Source of the DNA: Nitrincola alkalilacustris
GTDB lineage: Bacteria > Pseudomonadota > Gammaproteobacteria > Pseudomonadales > Balneatricaceae
Length of the DNA stretch: 64,000 bases
Direction: 5' to 3'
Assembly: GCF_008973755.1 (NCBI RefSeq)
Contig: NZ_WBOM01000002.1
Location: forward strand, 310,001 to 374,000
Positions 20,003-29,983 of the stretch are shown here, in pieces (position 1 is the first letter of the stretch; each line of letters begins with the position of its first letter). The notes below the pieces were generated by a model. It saw only the letters and a list, made by a program, of their open reading frames with translations, did no database searches and had not been told where the DNA came from. The translations under genes were made by a program, and so were the position numbers.

Positions 20003-22831
20003 TTATTCAGCCTGCAGAAGAGCGTCGAAGCGCTCGCTCAGATCATCCATCTGCCAGGCAAAAGGCACCGTTAACCATTCCAGTTCGAGATTGCGGATAT
20101 CCTTGAGTCGGGTGGTGTCGGATTGCTGTGCGATGGCCTGCTGCAGCCGCTGCATCTGGTACTCCATTCGGATCGCCTGATCCTCTTCAGGAGAGGGGTG
20201 TCCGAGCAGTATTTCAAGTCTGACACACAGCAGTCTGGCGCTGTCATAGGCATTTTCGAGTTGTTCTTCAATGTCTGATGACTGGCTCAATGCTGCTTGT
20301 ATCGTGCTGATGCGTTTCTGAATCAATCCTGCATAGGGGTCTTTCAGAAGAGCTGAATCCTCAGCGGCTTGTAATAGCTGTTGCAGATGATCCTGAACTG
20401 TATCATCCGCTTCTGCCAGTGATTGCTCGGCTTTTTCGCACAGGAGGCTCAGTCGCTGAAGTGTGGCGAGCTGATCCTTACTGATCAGGTCGGTCGCCAG
20501 GCTGATCTCTTTTTCAATGGCCTGCTTCAGTCGATCGTGCCGCTGCTGTATCTCATCCAACTGGCGCGGAGGCAACTCCAGAGCCTCGATTTCAGCCTGC
20601 GCTTTCTGCAGGCAGCTCAGACTGTGGGCAACACTGCGTGGAGCATGCAGACAGTTGCTAAGTGGCTCCAGCAGCAGGTCGGCCTGGCGCTGGCTGCGCT
20701 TGCCCTGCTGGGCAGCACTCTGCTCCTGCTTCAGGCGGGCAAAGATATAGTCGCTGTGTTCACGCAGTTGCTGCCACAGTACTCTTTCCTGGCTACGGAA
20801 GGTGACGCCTGTCTCTTTCCAGCGCTGTTGAATCTGTCGAATCTGCTCGGTGGCATGGCGGATATCGGTTTCATCTCTCAGGCTTTCGGCCTCGGCCAGC
20901 AGTGCCTGCTTCATCACCTTGCAGGCTTCCTTGTGGGCCTTCAGCTGGGCATCAGCCTGATTGATCAGTTGGTTGAACTGCTTCTGAGCCACCTTGCCCG
21001 GGCCGCGGTCTACCGGTACGAATCGACGCCATTCTCCCTTGGCGCGATTGATGATCTGCTCCAGTGCTCGCCAGTCTGCCTGCTCCCAGTCTATCTGCGA
21101 CAGATAGATTTCCAGGTGTTCACAGATCTGTTCACGCTGTGCCAGATTCCACGCTCTGAGCTCGCTCTGCGCCTTGAAGTGTGCATCGCAGGGCGCATAG
21201 GCGGCAACCGAGGCTTCACGAAAACGCTGCCAGAGTGAGCGCGAATGCACCGGATCAGTCGCATCCAGCTCTTTCCAGGCTTTCTGCAGATCACGTATCT
21301 GCTCAGCCAGAAGGCCGGGTTCAATATCACTGTTGACCAGAGACTCCATCTGCATGCAGAGCTGCTCTTTCTTGGAGTTGGCAGCAAAGCCTTGCCAGTC
21401 TTTAAGCTCCAGAGCCTGTGCCTTGAGCTGTTTCAGTCGCGTATCCACTGCCTCTGGCAGCTTCTGGCTGAGTTGGACGGCGAGTTTATCCACCTCCTGT
21501 TCCAGCTTCTGTGCCTGACGTGCTTCACCCTGAGCCAGGGCGGTTTCCAGTTGCGTTAAGAGTTCACTGAGCTGGCTGATTTGACTGCCTTGCTGTTGTC
21601 TTAATGAGCGCTGCTCTGCACGCAAAGTCAGGATCTGCTGTCTGATCTGCTGAAGTGCATCAGGTTCGGGCAGTGTCTGCGGCCAATTGATGGCGGTTAT
21701 CTGCGTGCTCAGTTTTGCCAGTTGCTGCTCGATGCCATGCACATCAGAAAATGGTGGCAGTGGATCAGTGATGCAGCTGTCTGAGTTGATAACACGCCAG
21801 GCGTCAATGGCTGCCTGAGCTGTCTGCTGCAGGTTGTCTGCTGCTGATTTGAGTGCCTCATTCTCCGGCAACTCTGCGATACGGTTGGTCAGTTGAGCCA
21901 GATCCGGTTGCAGCTCCGTCAGTTGTTCCGGGGTGTGACATGCCTGATCCAGTCTCTCTTTGAATTCAGATATCTCGGCAGCCAGTCGCTGGCGAAGCTG
22001 CTGCAGGGTCTGGGCAGCCTGGGCTTCCTGCTTAAGCTTCTCCTGTCGGGCGTTCAGCTCAGTCGAAATCGAGTGACCCTCTTCAAGCTTCTGCGCGAAA
22101 CGCTCTGTCAGTTCAGAATCAGGATGCAGGGGGAGTTTGTCCCACTCCTGACTGATCGCCTGCAGGCGGATGGTGAAATGCAGTCTGTCTTCGCTGTCGA
22201 TCAGGATGCTCAGGTTCTGTAACAACTGAGACTGCTGTTTGATGGCGGCTTCGGTACGCTGCTTGCTTTCATTAAGTTGCTGAAGCTTGTCTCGGACAAT
22301 GCGAAGTACGGCTTTATCGCGCCCTCTGGCATTGCGATGCAGCTCCTCAAGTACCGATTCATCCTCTATCTGCTCCGCTGCAAGCTGGCGGATACCGGTC
22401 AGTGGTGCATTCAGCGCGATCTCTGCCAGGATTATCTGGCTTGATATTTTGCGCAGCGCCGCTTCATTGATCGCCGGGGTCTGACTTTTCAGAATAATCA
22501 GCTTCAGAGTCTGTTCAGAGCTGATACGAGCAATCCACTCAAGGCCCGATGCCGACGGGTTATCTACGCTCAGAAACAGCTCACAGAAGCGCTCGCCTGA
22601 TACTTCTCGAAGGGCACTATCCTGCTCCTGATCCAGAATCTGCATCAGGATTTCTGGGTCCGTAAGCCTGGTGATGGCAACGCGTCGAACGTCCGGGCTG
22701 GTGTCCTGCAGTGCCAGACCTTTCAGAGTCAGATGCTGTCTGGGTTGGCTCGGATCCAGCTTGTCAGCTGCACGCGCCCGTACTTCAGGATCGGGATGAG
22801 ACCATTTGGGTTTAAACAGGTTTGCTAACAT
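20003..22831 (-). CDS. DUF349 domain-containing large helical protein
   Basis: About 942 residues from the ATG at 22831, where MLANLFKPKWSHPDPEVRAR looks like the conserved N-terminus; in-frame codons further upstream are unlikely to be used. Residues 10-190 look like HEAT-type helical repeats. The rest is Gln-, Leu- and Glu-rich helix, with repeated W-KE-x(n)-W units characteristic of DUF349 (for example QKAWKELDATDPVH and QQRWKETGVTF). The protein is predicted cytoplasmic, with no membrane segment. DUF349 proteins are common in gammaproteobacteria but their molecular role is not settled. It is a single gene, convergent with phaB. Confidence 0.88.
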   Translation of the reverse strand: MLANLFKPKWSHPDPEVRARAADKLDPSQPRQHLTLKGLALQDTSPDVRRVAITRLTDPEILMQILDQEQDSALREVSGERFCELFLSVDNPSASGLEWIARISSEQTLKLIILKSQTPAINEAALRKISSQIILAEIALNAPLTGIRQLAAEQIEDESVLEELHRNARGRDKAVLRIVRDKLQQLNESKQRTEAAIKQQSQLLQNLSILIDSEDRLHFTIRLQAISQEWDKLPLHPDSELTERFAQKLEEGHSISTELNARQEKLKQEAQAAQTLQQLRQRLAAEISEFKERLDQACHTPEQLTELQPDLAQLTNRIAELPENEALKSAADNLQQTAQAAIDAWRVINSDSCITDPLPPFSDVHGIEQQLAKLSTQITAINWPQTLPEPDALQQIRQQILTLRAEQRSLRQQQGSQISQLSELLTQLETALAQGEARQAQKLEQEVDKLAVQLSQKLPEAVDTRLKQLKAQALELKDWQGFAANSKKEQLCMQMESLVNSDIEPGLLAEQIRDLQKAWKELDATDPVHSRSLWQRFREASVAAYAPCDAHFKAQSELRAWNLAQREQICEHLEIYLSQIDWEQADWRALEQIINRAKGEWRRFVPVDRGPGKVAQKQFNQLINQADAQLKAHKEACKVMKQALLAEAESLRDETDIRHATEQIRQIQQRWKETGVTFRSQERVLWQQLREHSDYIFARLKQEQSAAQQGKRSQRQADLLLEPLSNCLHAPRSVAHSLSCLQKAQAEIEALELPPRQLDEIQQRHDRLKQAIEKEISLATDLISKDQLATLQRLSLLCEKAEQSLAEADDTVQDHLQQLLQAAEDSALLKDPYAGLIQKRISTIQAALSQSSDIEEQLENAYDSARLLCVRLEILLGHPSPEEDQAIRMEYQMQRLQQAIAQQSDTTRLKDIRNLELEWLTVPFAWQMDDLSERFDALLQAE

Positions 22832-23009
22832 CAAGCACCACAACCAGCACTTTGCAATGCCGGTAGCCCTAAAAAGAGATGAGCGAAGGGACAATATTGT
22901 AACGATCACTGAGCGTTTAATAAAGGCGAGGATGCGTCAGAAACAGCGTGAAAAGTTACTGTCGTCCGGCTTGTCATCGGCCGCTCAGTTTCACGGCGGG
23001 GGGATTATA

Positions 23010-24194
23010 TCAGACTGTGAGGTCTACATGCTGTATTGTTCCGGCACGACCATCTTCATTCAGGAATACGCCGGTCGCCTGAACCTTGCCCAGTAACTCG
23101 TTGCTGCCCCGGGCATGGAGCTCAAAGGGTGTGGTTGCCTTGCCCAGATAGATGGCACCGACGCCGGCATCCGCCAGTGACACAAGCTGCTGTGTTTCGC
23201 TGCTTCCCGGTCTCATCCATAGCAGCAGCTGGCTGAAAACGGGGTCATTCTCATCAATCCAGCCATTATTATCACTGTCGTAGGCTGCCAGTTCTGCAAA
23301 ACCATCACCGGTTCGGGCACCAAAGAGTTCGCCGCCATCATTGATCTTGCCGTCATTGTTTTTATCCAGCGCCAGAAATGCGCTGTTGCTGGCCAGTGTC
23401 GGTATCAGATCGTTTTTGCCATCCAGAGTCAGATCGAACTCAAAGCGCCTCTCACTCAGTTCAATGGCTGCGCCATCAAAGTTCAGAATCAGCGGATCGG
23501 CCAGTGCGGCCCCCATGCGCAGGGAGATGGTTTTGTGCTCATACAGCTCTCTGCTCATGTTCAGGTCAATATTGATCTCCAGTGACTTGCCATCGGCGGT
23601 TGTCACCTGCCCTCGGGCAGAGAACTGCATGTTTTCCTGTTGGTGGAAGGTCTCTTGATAATGGTACTCGATGCCGAGTTCCCCTGCACTCTCCCCCATA
23701 CCAGCCGGTGCCCCTGTTGTCTGTCGGGGATTCGGAGCGGGCACTGCAGCGACATCAGAGGGGGCGGTGAGCTCTTCATCCAGCAGGGCGAAGTGCATCT
23801 CCTTGCCGGTCAGGGACTCGAACAGGCTCTTGATCAGTTGCGCGCGGAATCTGTCCTCGGATGAGAGCTCCAGACGAAAGGGCTCAGCTTTGTCGATCTC
23901 GTCAATACTCTGCGACTGTGGCCGTTGAGTCGGTGTCAGGCTGTCGGGATTCATGTCCATATTGTTCAGGGTATTAGAGGGGTCGCCTGCCTGCCGGCGC
24001 AGCTCGCTGTAGGTGAGCAGTGAGCTGCTTTCATGCACCTCATGGCGTGAGTATTCAGCCGCAGCAGTGACCTGACGGTTGCCTGATGCAGGATCGGTAT
24101 GCACCATTCCAGCGCTCAAACGCTCCGAGATTTCCAGTCGGCTGTAGGCAGCATGGGATGCGTTCAACTGGAAGGAGCTGGCGTCGATACGCAT
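23010..24194 (-). CDS. EF-hand-like calcium-binding protein of unknown function
   Basis: A 394-residue protein without a signal peptide or membrane segment. Two Dx[DN]xDG-type loops stand close together: D277-K-N-N-D-G-K-I-N-D286 and D306-S-D-N-N-G-W-I-D314, followed by VFSQLLLW. This pair, with GELFG between, is the module seen in many RTX-adjacent and secreted proteins of gammaproteobacteria. The first 160 residues are polar and low in structure; 175-255 are beta-like. Calcium binding is inferred from the loops. It is flanked by unrelated single genes. Confidence 0.75.
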   Translation of the reverse strand: MRIDASSFQLNASHAAYSRLEISERLSAGMVHTDPASGNRQVTAAAEYSRHEVHESSSLLTYSELRRQAGDPSNTLNNMDMNPDSLTPTQRPQSQSIDEIDKAEPFRLELSSEDRFRAQLIKSLFESLTGKEMHFALLDEELTAPSDVAAVPAPNPRQTTGAPAGMGESAGELGIEYHYQETFHQQENMQFSARGQVTTADGKSLEINIDLNMSRELYEHKTISLRMGAALADPLILNFDGAAIELSERRFEFDLTLDGKNDLIPTLASNSAFLALDKNNDGKINDGGELFGARTGDGFAELAAYDSDNNGWIDENDPVFSQLLLWMRPGSSETQQLVSLADAGVGAIYLGKATTPFELHARGSNELLGKVQATGVFLNEDGRAGTIQHVDLTV

Positions 24195-24285
24195 GACGAA
24201 CCTCGATCTATGAACCGTTTATCTTATCCTTTAGTAATCGGCAGATCCGGGTGAAAATTGAGCTGTATTTTCAGGGTAGGGTGAA

Positions 24286-24714
24286 TCAGTCGCTGAGCAG
24301 TTCCACTTCGCCATCAACGTAATACCAACGCCCTTTGTCCTTGCGAAAACGGGAACGCTCATGCAGCACTCCACCACCTTCGGGAGCTTCAAAATGGGCC
24401 TCGAACTCTACTACACCCTTTTCATCGTTTTCCGTTCCGGCTTCTGTGGCCAGGATGCTCAGCCCTGTCCAGTTGGTGATCTGTGTCTGCTCCGCTATCA
24501 AGGCATGATCTTCAGGGTGGCGCTTCTCGGCGGCAGTGGTATCGATCAGATAGTCCACGGCACCGACGCAAAAGGCGGTGTAGCGGGATCTCATCAGGGC
24601 TTCTGCCGTGGCCGCATGCGTGGCCCCCTGGATCAAGGCTGAGCAGCAATCCGTAAAGCTTTTGCCTGACTGGCAGGGACAGGTCTGATCCGGTGTCACA
24701 CTATCTGGCTGCAT
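24286..24714 (-). CDS. ychJ: YchJ family metal-binding protein
   Basis: A 142-residue UPF0225/YchJ protein. The N-terminus has a SEC-C-type zinc motif, CPCQSGKSFTDCC (residues 12-24), then the hallmark LMRSRYTAFCVG. The family also has an NTF2-like core with FEAHF and HERSRF. The function is unknown beyond zinc binding. It lies divergent from sbcB with about 125 bp between. Confidence 0.9.
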   Translation of the reverse strand: MQPDSVTPDQTCPCQSGKSFTDCCSALIQGATHAATAEALMRSRYTAFCVGAVDYLIDTTAAEKRHPEDHALIAEQTQITNWTGLSILATEAGTENDEKGVVEFEAHFEAPEGGGVLHERSRFRKDKGRWYYVDGEVELLSD

Positions 24715-24839
24715 GCGGGTGATCCCCTGAGCTTAAGCTGTTAATCTTGGCTCATGATAAAACATAATTACCGTATCAACTATAAGCCTTTGCGGTAATG
24801 TGCTTCAGGCTCAAGCGAATCAGACTATGAGAGAGAGTT

Positions 24840-26294
24840 ATGGTGCAGCCGGTTAAAGAGACCTTCTTCTGGCACGATTACGAAACCTTCGGCACTGACC
24901 CCAAGCGGGATAGACCGGTCCAGTTCGCGGGCGTGAGGACCGATGCCGACCTGAATATCATCGAGGAACCGGTGGTGCTTTACGCGCGCCCCTCAGATGA
25001 TCTGTTACCCCATCCCATGGCCTGTCTGATCACCGGCATCACGCCGCAGAAGGCGCTGCATGAGGGCGTGTGTGAGGCGGAGTTTATCTCCCGGATACAT
25101 GCTGAGCTGTCACGTCCGGGCACCTGTGGCGTGGGTTATAACAGTATCCGTTTTGATGATGAGGTGACGCGCTACACACTGTATCGCAACTTTCATGATC
25201 CCTATGCGCGGGAATGGCAGAATGGCTGCTCGCGCTGGGATATCATCGATATGCTGCGTCTGACCCGTGCGCTGAGACCCGATGGCATTGTCTGGCCGGA
25301 GTATGAGGATGGCAGGCCCAGCTTGCGGTTGGAGGATCTCAGCCGTGCCAATGGTTTGCAGCATGATCAGGCGCATGATGCTCTGTCGGATGTTTATGCC
25401 ACCATTGCGCTGGCCCGTCTGGTCAGAGAGCGGCAGCCGAAGCTGTATGAGTATGTGTTGAATCACCGCTCCAAACAGGCGGTACAGTCGCTGATTGATG
25501 TTGCCAGCATGAAGCCGGTGCTGCATATCTCATCACGCTATCCGGTGGAGTGTGGCAATGCGGCGATAGTGGCCCCTCTGGCGCAGCATCCGACCAACCG
25601 CAACAGTACACTGGTCTGGGATCTTCGAGTCGACCCTGAGCCGCTGCTCAGCCATTCAGTTGAGGCGCTGCGCCATCTGATCTATACCTCGCGGGATGAG
25701 CTGCCCGCAGATGCGCCTGTGCTGGCGCTGAAGCAAGTGCATGCCAACCGCTGCCCAATCATTGCGCCTGCCGGCATGTTGAACACCGAGGAGGCCGCAC
25801 GGTTGCAGATAGATGGCGATGTCTGTCGTCGTCACCTTTCCCTGCTGCGCAATGAGCCTGGTCTGGCGAAAAAAGTGGCCGACATCTATACTGAAAACGA
25901 GTTTCCAGCCGATGGTGATCCCGATCATATGCTTTACAGCGGCGGTTTTTTCAGTGATACGGATCGCAAACTGATGGAGCAGGTGCGGCGTGCAGATCTG
26001 GAGCAGCTGGCTGAGCTGGATCTGCCATTTCAGGATCCGCGCCTGGAGGAGATGCTGTTGCGCTACAAGGCGCGCAATTTTCCGCAGACGCTGTCTGATG
26101 ATGAGCAGCAGCGCTGGGAGGAGTATCGCAGCCAGAAACTGCTGCATGGTGAGAAAAGCGGCTATCTGTCACTGCCGAAATTTTATGAGATACTGAACCA
26201 GCTGGGAGCAGAGCACGCATCAGATGAGCGGACGATGCAGATCCTTGAGGAGCTGGCGTTGTATGCAGAATCGATCTACCCCCTTGAATTATAA
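24840..26294 (+). CDS. sbcB: Exodeoxyribonuclease I
   Basis: A 484-residue 3'-5' single-strand DNA exonuclease of the DEDD family. The first acidic motif is HDYETFGTDPKRDRPVQFAG (about 12-31), NSIRFDDEVTRY gives the second Asp, and HDALSDVYATIALARL the third. The C-terminal SH3-like and helical domains, which bind SSB in E. coli, are present by length. ExoI works in mismatch repair and in trimming recombination ends. Its end is 22 bp before the next gene, which may be co-transcribed. Confidence 0.95.
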   Translation: MVQPVKETFFWHDYETFGTDPKRDRPVQFAGVRTDADLNIIEEPVVLYARPSDDLLPHPMACLITGITPQKALHEGVCEAEFISRIHAELSRPGTCGVGYNSIRFDDEVTRYTLYRNFHDPYAREWQNGCSRWDIIDMLRLTRALRPDGIVWPEYEDGRPSLRLEDLSRANGLQHDQAHDALSDVYATIALARLVRERQPKLYEYVLNHRSKQAVQSLIDVASMKPVLHISSRYPVECGNAAIVAPLAQHPTNRNSTLVWDLRVDPEPLLSHSVEALRHLIYTSRDELPADAPVLALKQVHANRCPIIAPAGMLNTEEAARLQIDGDVCRRHLSLLRNEPGLAKKVADIYTENEFPADGDPDHMLYSGGFFSDTDRKLMEQVRRADLEQLAELDLPFQDPRLEEMLLRYKARNFPQTLSDDEQQRWEEYRSQKLLHGEKSGYLSLPKFYEILNQLGAEHASDERTMQILEELALYAESIYPLEL

Positions 26295-26316
26295 AAGGCT
26301 GCCTCCTAAGGCATTA

Positions 26317-26907
26317 GTGAAGGGATTATCGAAGAAGGGATTGGCATCACTGGGTATTCTGCTGCTCGCGTCTTCAGTACCGGCACAGCAGACCGAGGAG
26401 ATACCCTATCGCGTTGTGACCGATGAGCATTTCTCCGGCATGGTCAGGGGGAGCTCAGCCTATGATGATATGGAGTGGGGCAGCTTTGATCGGGAGCAGA
26501 TGCCGGAGATTCATCCTTCCGGTATCCGGCCTCCACCCGAACCTGTTGTGATCCACTACTCCGAACCGGAAGAGCCTTTTGTGGTGGAGATCACCCTTGA
26601 TGAGATAGTGCGGCAGGATCCGCAGCAACGGGCAGCGGCGGCACGGGGTGAGGATCTGGTGTTTCGGCAGATCTATGATGATCTGTTTATGCAGCGCTGT
26701 TTCCTGATACAGGATGAGGACTGCGATCCGATGACGGGGCTGCGTGGCATAACGCTGGGGCCTGACGAAGTTGAAGCGATGGCGGCAGCGCTCGCTGCCG
26801 AGGCCGAGGCCGAGAGTGAGGAAGCACCACCGGAGGAGGATACCAGTTGGTTGCCTCGACTGAATGAACTTTATTTTTCAGGCATGCGGGTCGAGCAGGA
26901 AGAGTAG
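26317..26907 (+). CDS. Secreted or periplasmic acidic protein of unknown function
   Basis: A protein of about 196 residues. The GTG at 26317 is chosen because TAAGG lies five bases upstream and because it begins a clean signal peptide (VKGLSKKGLASLGILLLASS, cleaved near VPAQQ). A longer start at 26263 would overlap sbcB and bury the signal peptide. The mature part is very acidic, rich in Glu, Pro and Asp, with two Cys (QRCF and EDCDP) and an Ala/Glu-rich run before the C-terminus. I recognise no family. It follows sbcB by 22 bp and ends at a strong terminator. Confidence 0.7.
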   Translation: MKGLSKKGLASLGILLLASSVPAQQTEEIPYRVVTDEHFSGMVRGSSAYDDMEWGSFDREQMPEIHPSGIRPPPEPVVIHYSEPEEPFVVEITLDEIVRQDPQQRAAAARGEDLVFRQIYDDLFMQRCFLIQDEDCDPMTGLRGITLGPDEVEAMAAALAAEAEAESEEAPPEEDTSWLPRLNELYFSGMRVEQEE

Positions 26908-26942
26908 TAAGAGAAGCTGGAGTTTACCTCCAGCTTCTCTTA
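26908..26942. terminator. Perfect 15-bp bidirectional terminator
   Basis: Arms 26908-26922 and 26928-26942 are perfectly complementary with a 5-nt loop; the outer bases give A-runs on one side and T-runs on the other for both strands. It separates the acidic protein gene from the convergent M16 protease gene. Confidence 0.9.
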
Positions 26943-26955
26943 CTGACGACAAGTC

Positions 26956-29796
26956 CTATTCGGTGACAAAAAACTCGGCAGTTCTGAGTTGATCAATCCT
27001 GTTTTGACTCGTCAAGGTCAGCTCTTCATCACTGATCTCTTCCTGCTTCTCTGACCCGAAATGGCGCAGTATCAGTTGGCGCTTCTGCAGGGCATGCAGT
27101 GTTTCAAGCAGAGTTTCCCGATCCAGTTGGCTTACGGCATCAGCAATCTGTATGTGTGTAGTGAAGGAACCATCTCGATCAAGCTCACGCCAGTATCTTG
27201 CTGAGCGGTCTGCCAGTGTGTTATCCGGCTGCAGCAACCTGGATCTCAGGCTCTGTCTGAACTGCTCCAGACTCTCGTCTGAGGTGTCGCTGATCAGCTC
27301 TCGCATCCTTACCAGAAAGTCAGTGAAGTGAGGCATCAGTTCCAGAGGGTCTGCGACAGAGGATTGCACGACCAGCGAAATGCCAGGTACATCCCGCAGC
27401 GGCAGGTAGTTGGAGAAGACTATGTAGCCAAACTGCTTCTCTGTTCTCAGCTCCGAGTAGAAGGGCGTTGAGATGATCTCGTTAAGCAGTGCGACAGCCG
27501 CACGCTCTTCAATGCTGCTGTTGCGCCCCTGCAGATAGAGGTTCAGTACCGCATCGTGGTGAGCCAGATCGAGCGTTTCGATCAGGGGTTCATCAGCAGG
27601 CAGCTGAATCACGGGAATGATAAACCCTTCATCTGCCTCCTCTATCAGTTGTTCTGCAACTCTGGTAGCCATGTTGCGAGCCGTGTCGTTGGTCAGGTTG
27701 CCGTGTGCCAGCATGCGCAGTTCGGCTTTTTCATAGATGACCGGGATAAAAGCCAGCAGATCCTGCAGAGTGATCTCCTCCAGTGCAGCCAGTTTCTCTT
27801 CGGTGCTCCAGCGGGTCATCAGCAGCGTGTACAGCTTCTGAAAGCTGAGTTGAGTCGGGGCTTCCTGCGCCTGATTGATCAGACTCTCCTGCATCTGGCG
27901 TTTGACGCGATCAAAGCGTGCAAGATCGGCTGTCGGGTTTTGCAGTACCAGCAAAAGCTCATCCAGCAGTAGAGGCTGTTTTGGACTGTAGCCCGACAGG
28001 CGCAGTGAAAAGCCGCGCAGATGGGGATAGAGCGAGGCAGACAACCCCGCGAGCATGGCATCATACAGTGGCTCATTCAGCTCGTCATTGACCATGCGGA
28101 TATAGAGATCGGTCATTACGGCATTTTCGGTACTCTGTGCCACCGGACGCGACATCAGAGCAAAGAAGAAATCACTTCTGGGCAGCTCGAACTGCTGATC
28201 CTGCTGAAACCAGAGGCTGACACCTGGCTCCTGCAGCAGTAGTTCAGGAGTATCAGTCGCCTGTTCCCGCTCCACCAGAGACAGGTCGGTTGGAATGAAT
28301 CGGTTACTGCTTCTGACGGCCAGTGCCTGATTAGACTGGGGTGCCTGCCAGCGGGTCAGTTGTTCGGGTTGAATCTGGGTAACCCTGTAGCCGACGTTGT
28401 AGCGTACTTCAGTCTGGTCGGTTTCCAGATCCTGAGCCTGACGGGTCAGCAGCATCTGCTCCGGAGTGATACGGTCCAGGTAGCGATGGATCAGATCCGC
28501 GTCAAACTCACCGAAATAGTATCCCGCATTGAGCAGATGTTGTGTCGGATAGCGCTGTTGAATCTGAGCCAGGGTGGTCACTTCGTGGATCGGCTGACGG
28601 CTCTCGCGGAACTGGAATTGCAGATCGGCCAGGGCCTTTTCCTCTTCAAAGATCCAGGATTGAACACCCTGCAGACGCAACTCCTCGATAAAAGCAAAGA
28701 AGAGTTCAACCACGCGCTCATAGTCTTCAAAACCCTTTTCTGTCAGGTCAATGGCGACATCAAAAGTGGCGCTGTTCTCAAGATCAAGGCCGCTGTAAGC
28801 CCCCAGCCCGTTGGCCAGACCTTCGGCCTTGAGCAGTGACAGCAGACTGCCCTCGCCCTCATAGCCTACCAGACTGGCGATATAGTAAAGCGGGCGCTTC
28901 TCCCAGTGAGGCTTGGTGGGCTCTACCGGAAAGCTCAGGCTGATGCTGCGTGTCTGGCGCAGGGTCTGGATATCCAGCAGGGCAGGCAGGGTGCCTTCAC
29001 TGTACAAAGGCGCTTCGTCAATAAAGGGTTCGGCATCGAAATTGCGAATTTTACCGAAGCGCTCTGTCACCAGTTCGCGCAGCTCATCCAGTGATTGCGG
29101 GCCAAGTACCACCAGGCTCATCAGATTGGCTGAGTAGTAGCGATTGTAAAACTCAATCAGTTCATCACGAATGGACTGACCAGGCTGATCAGACAGAGAA
29201 GCCAGGTCACCCACGGCAAAACGGCTGAAGTGATGATCCGGATTCATGATTGCCTTGCTGACTTCGTGAGCACGGCGTCGATCATCACGGCGTCTGGCCT
29301 GAAACTCTGATTCGACGGCATGCCGCTCGCGCTCAACATACTCCGGGCTGAACAGCGGGTAGGTGAAAAAGGCAGCAAACCTGTCCAGTGCACCTTCGAA
29401 TGCCTGAGGTTGTATATCAAAGAAATAATTGGTGTTTTCGTAGGCGGTGAAGGCGTTGTGATTGCCGCCATTGGCACTGATGTAGTGCTGATAGCCGTCG
29501 GCCTCAGGGTAGGGCTCTGTGCCGAGAAACAGCATATGCTCCAGAAAATGGGCAAGGCCCGGGCGATGCACAGGATTGGCTCCTGAACCCACGCCGACAT
29601 CCAGTGATGCCGCCGCTTTTTCGGCTGAAGGGTCCGACACCAGCAGTACCTTGAGCTGGTTGTCCAATACCAGTGTTTCGTACTCACGGGTATCGTAAGG
29701 GCTGGTGATGATATGAGCCTGGCTGCTGCTGATATTCAGTAGCAGGAGCGCAAGCAAGGTGAAAATAAAGCGATTCAATCCTGTTAATCTGTGCAT
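26956..29796 (-). CDS. M16 family zinc metallopeptidase (insulinase/pitrilysin-like)
   Basis: About 946 residues. The start at 29796 is chosen because CAGG precedes it by six bases and because it begins a signal peptide (MHRLTGLNRFIFTLLALLLL, cleavage near SQA-H). The inverted zinc motif is HFLEH (83-87), with the distal Glu in VESEF (E164), so the catalytic site is complete. The full-length four-domain layout matches periplasmic protease III (pitrilysin, 962 residues in E. coli), which degrades small peptides and unfolded segments. A 45-base longer start lacks a ribosome binding site. It is divergent from the EamA gene. Confidence 0.92.
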   Translation of the reverse strand: MHRLTGLNRFIFTLLALLLLNISSSQAHIITSPYDTREYETLVLDNQLKVLLVSDPSAEKAAASLDVGVGSGANPVHRPGLAHFLEHMLFLGTEPYPEADGYQHYISANGGNHNAFTAYENTNYFFDIQPQAFEGALDRFAAFFTYPLFSPEYVERERHAVESEFQARRRDDRRRAHEVSKAIMNPDHHFSRFAVGDLASLSDQPGQSIRDELIEFYNRYYSANLMSLVVLGPQSLDELRELVTERFGKIRNFDAEPFIDEAPLYSEGTLPALLDIQTLRQTRSISLSFPVEPTKPHWEKRPLYYIASLVGYEGEGSLLSLLKAEGLANGLGAYSGLDLENSATFDVAIDLTEKGFEDYERVVELFFAFIEELRLQGVQSWIFEEEKALADLQFQFRESRQPIHEVTTLAQIQQRYPTQHLLNAGYYFGEFDADLIHRYLDRITPEQMLLTRQAQDLETDQTEVRYNVGYRVTQIQPEQLTRWQAPQSNQALAVRSSNRFIPTDLSLVEREQATDTPELLLQEPGVSLWFQQDQQFELPRSDFFFALMSRPVAQSTENAVMTDLYIRMVNDELNEPLYDAMLAGLSASLYPHLRGFSLRLSGYSPKQPLLLDELLLVLQNPTADLARFDRVKRQMQESLINQAQEAPTQLSFQKLYTLLMTRWSTEEKLAALEEITLQDLLAFIPVIYEKAELRMLAHGNLTNDTARNMATRVAEQLIEEADEGFIIPVIQLPADEPLIETLDLAHHDAVLNLYLQGRNSSIEERAAVALLNEIISTPFYSELRTEKQFGYIVFSNYLPLRDVPGISLVVQSSVADPLELMPHFTDFLVRMRELISDTSDESLEQFRQSLRSRLLQPDNTLADRSARYWRELDRDGSFTTHIQIADAVSQLDRETLLETLHALQKRQLILRHFGSEKQEEISDEELTLTSQNRIDQLRTAEFFVTE

Positions 29797-29882
29797 GAAT
29801 AACCTGTTATTGCGTAACTGTGCTGAAAAAATGTCTGTCATTGTGACTGTAAAGCTCGACAGAGGTTCTATGTTATATACAG

Positions 29883-29903
29883 ATCAATGACATTAGCATT
29901 GAT
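29883..29903. promoter_or_regulatory. 7-7-7 inverted repeat between divergent genes
   Basis: ATCAATG (29883-29889) and CATTGAT (29897-29903) flank seven bases. It sits 87 bp before the M16 start and about 80 bp before the EamA start, a good place for a shared operator. No known regulator is recognised. Confidence 0.4.
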
Positions 29904-29983
29904 GAGTTCAGTGTTGGTCTCTTAGCTCCGATGAAGGATGCACTCTTTTGTATCTACCGCTAGAATGACTGCCTTTATCATGA

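Noticed and set aside
20423-21238. Long plus-strand open frame opposite the DUF349 gene
   Set aside because: It arises from the Gln/Leu-rich codon use of the minus-strand gene and shows no conserved motif or ribosome binding site.
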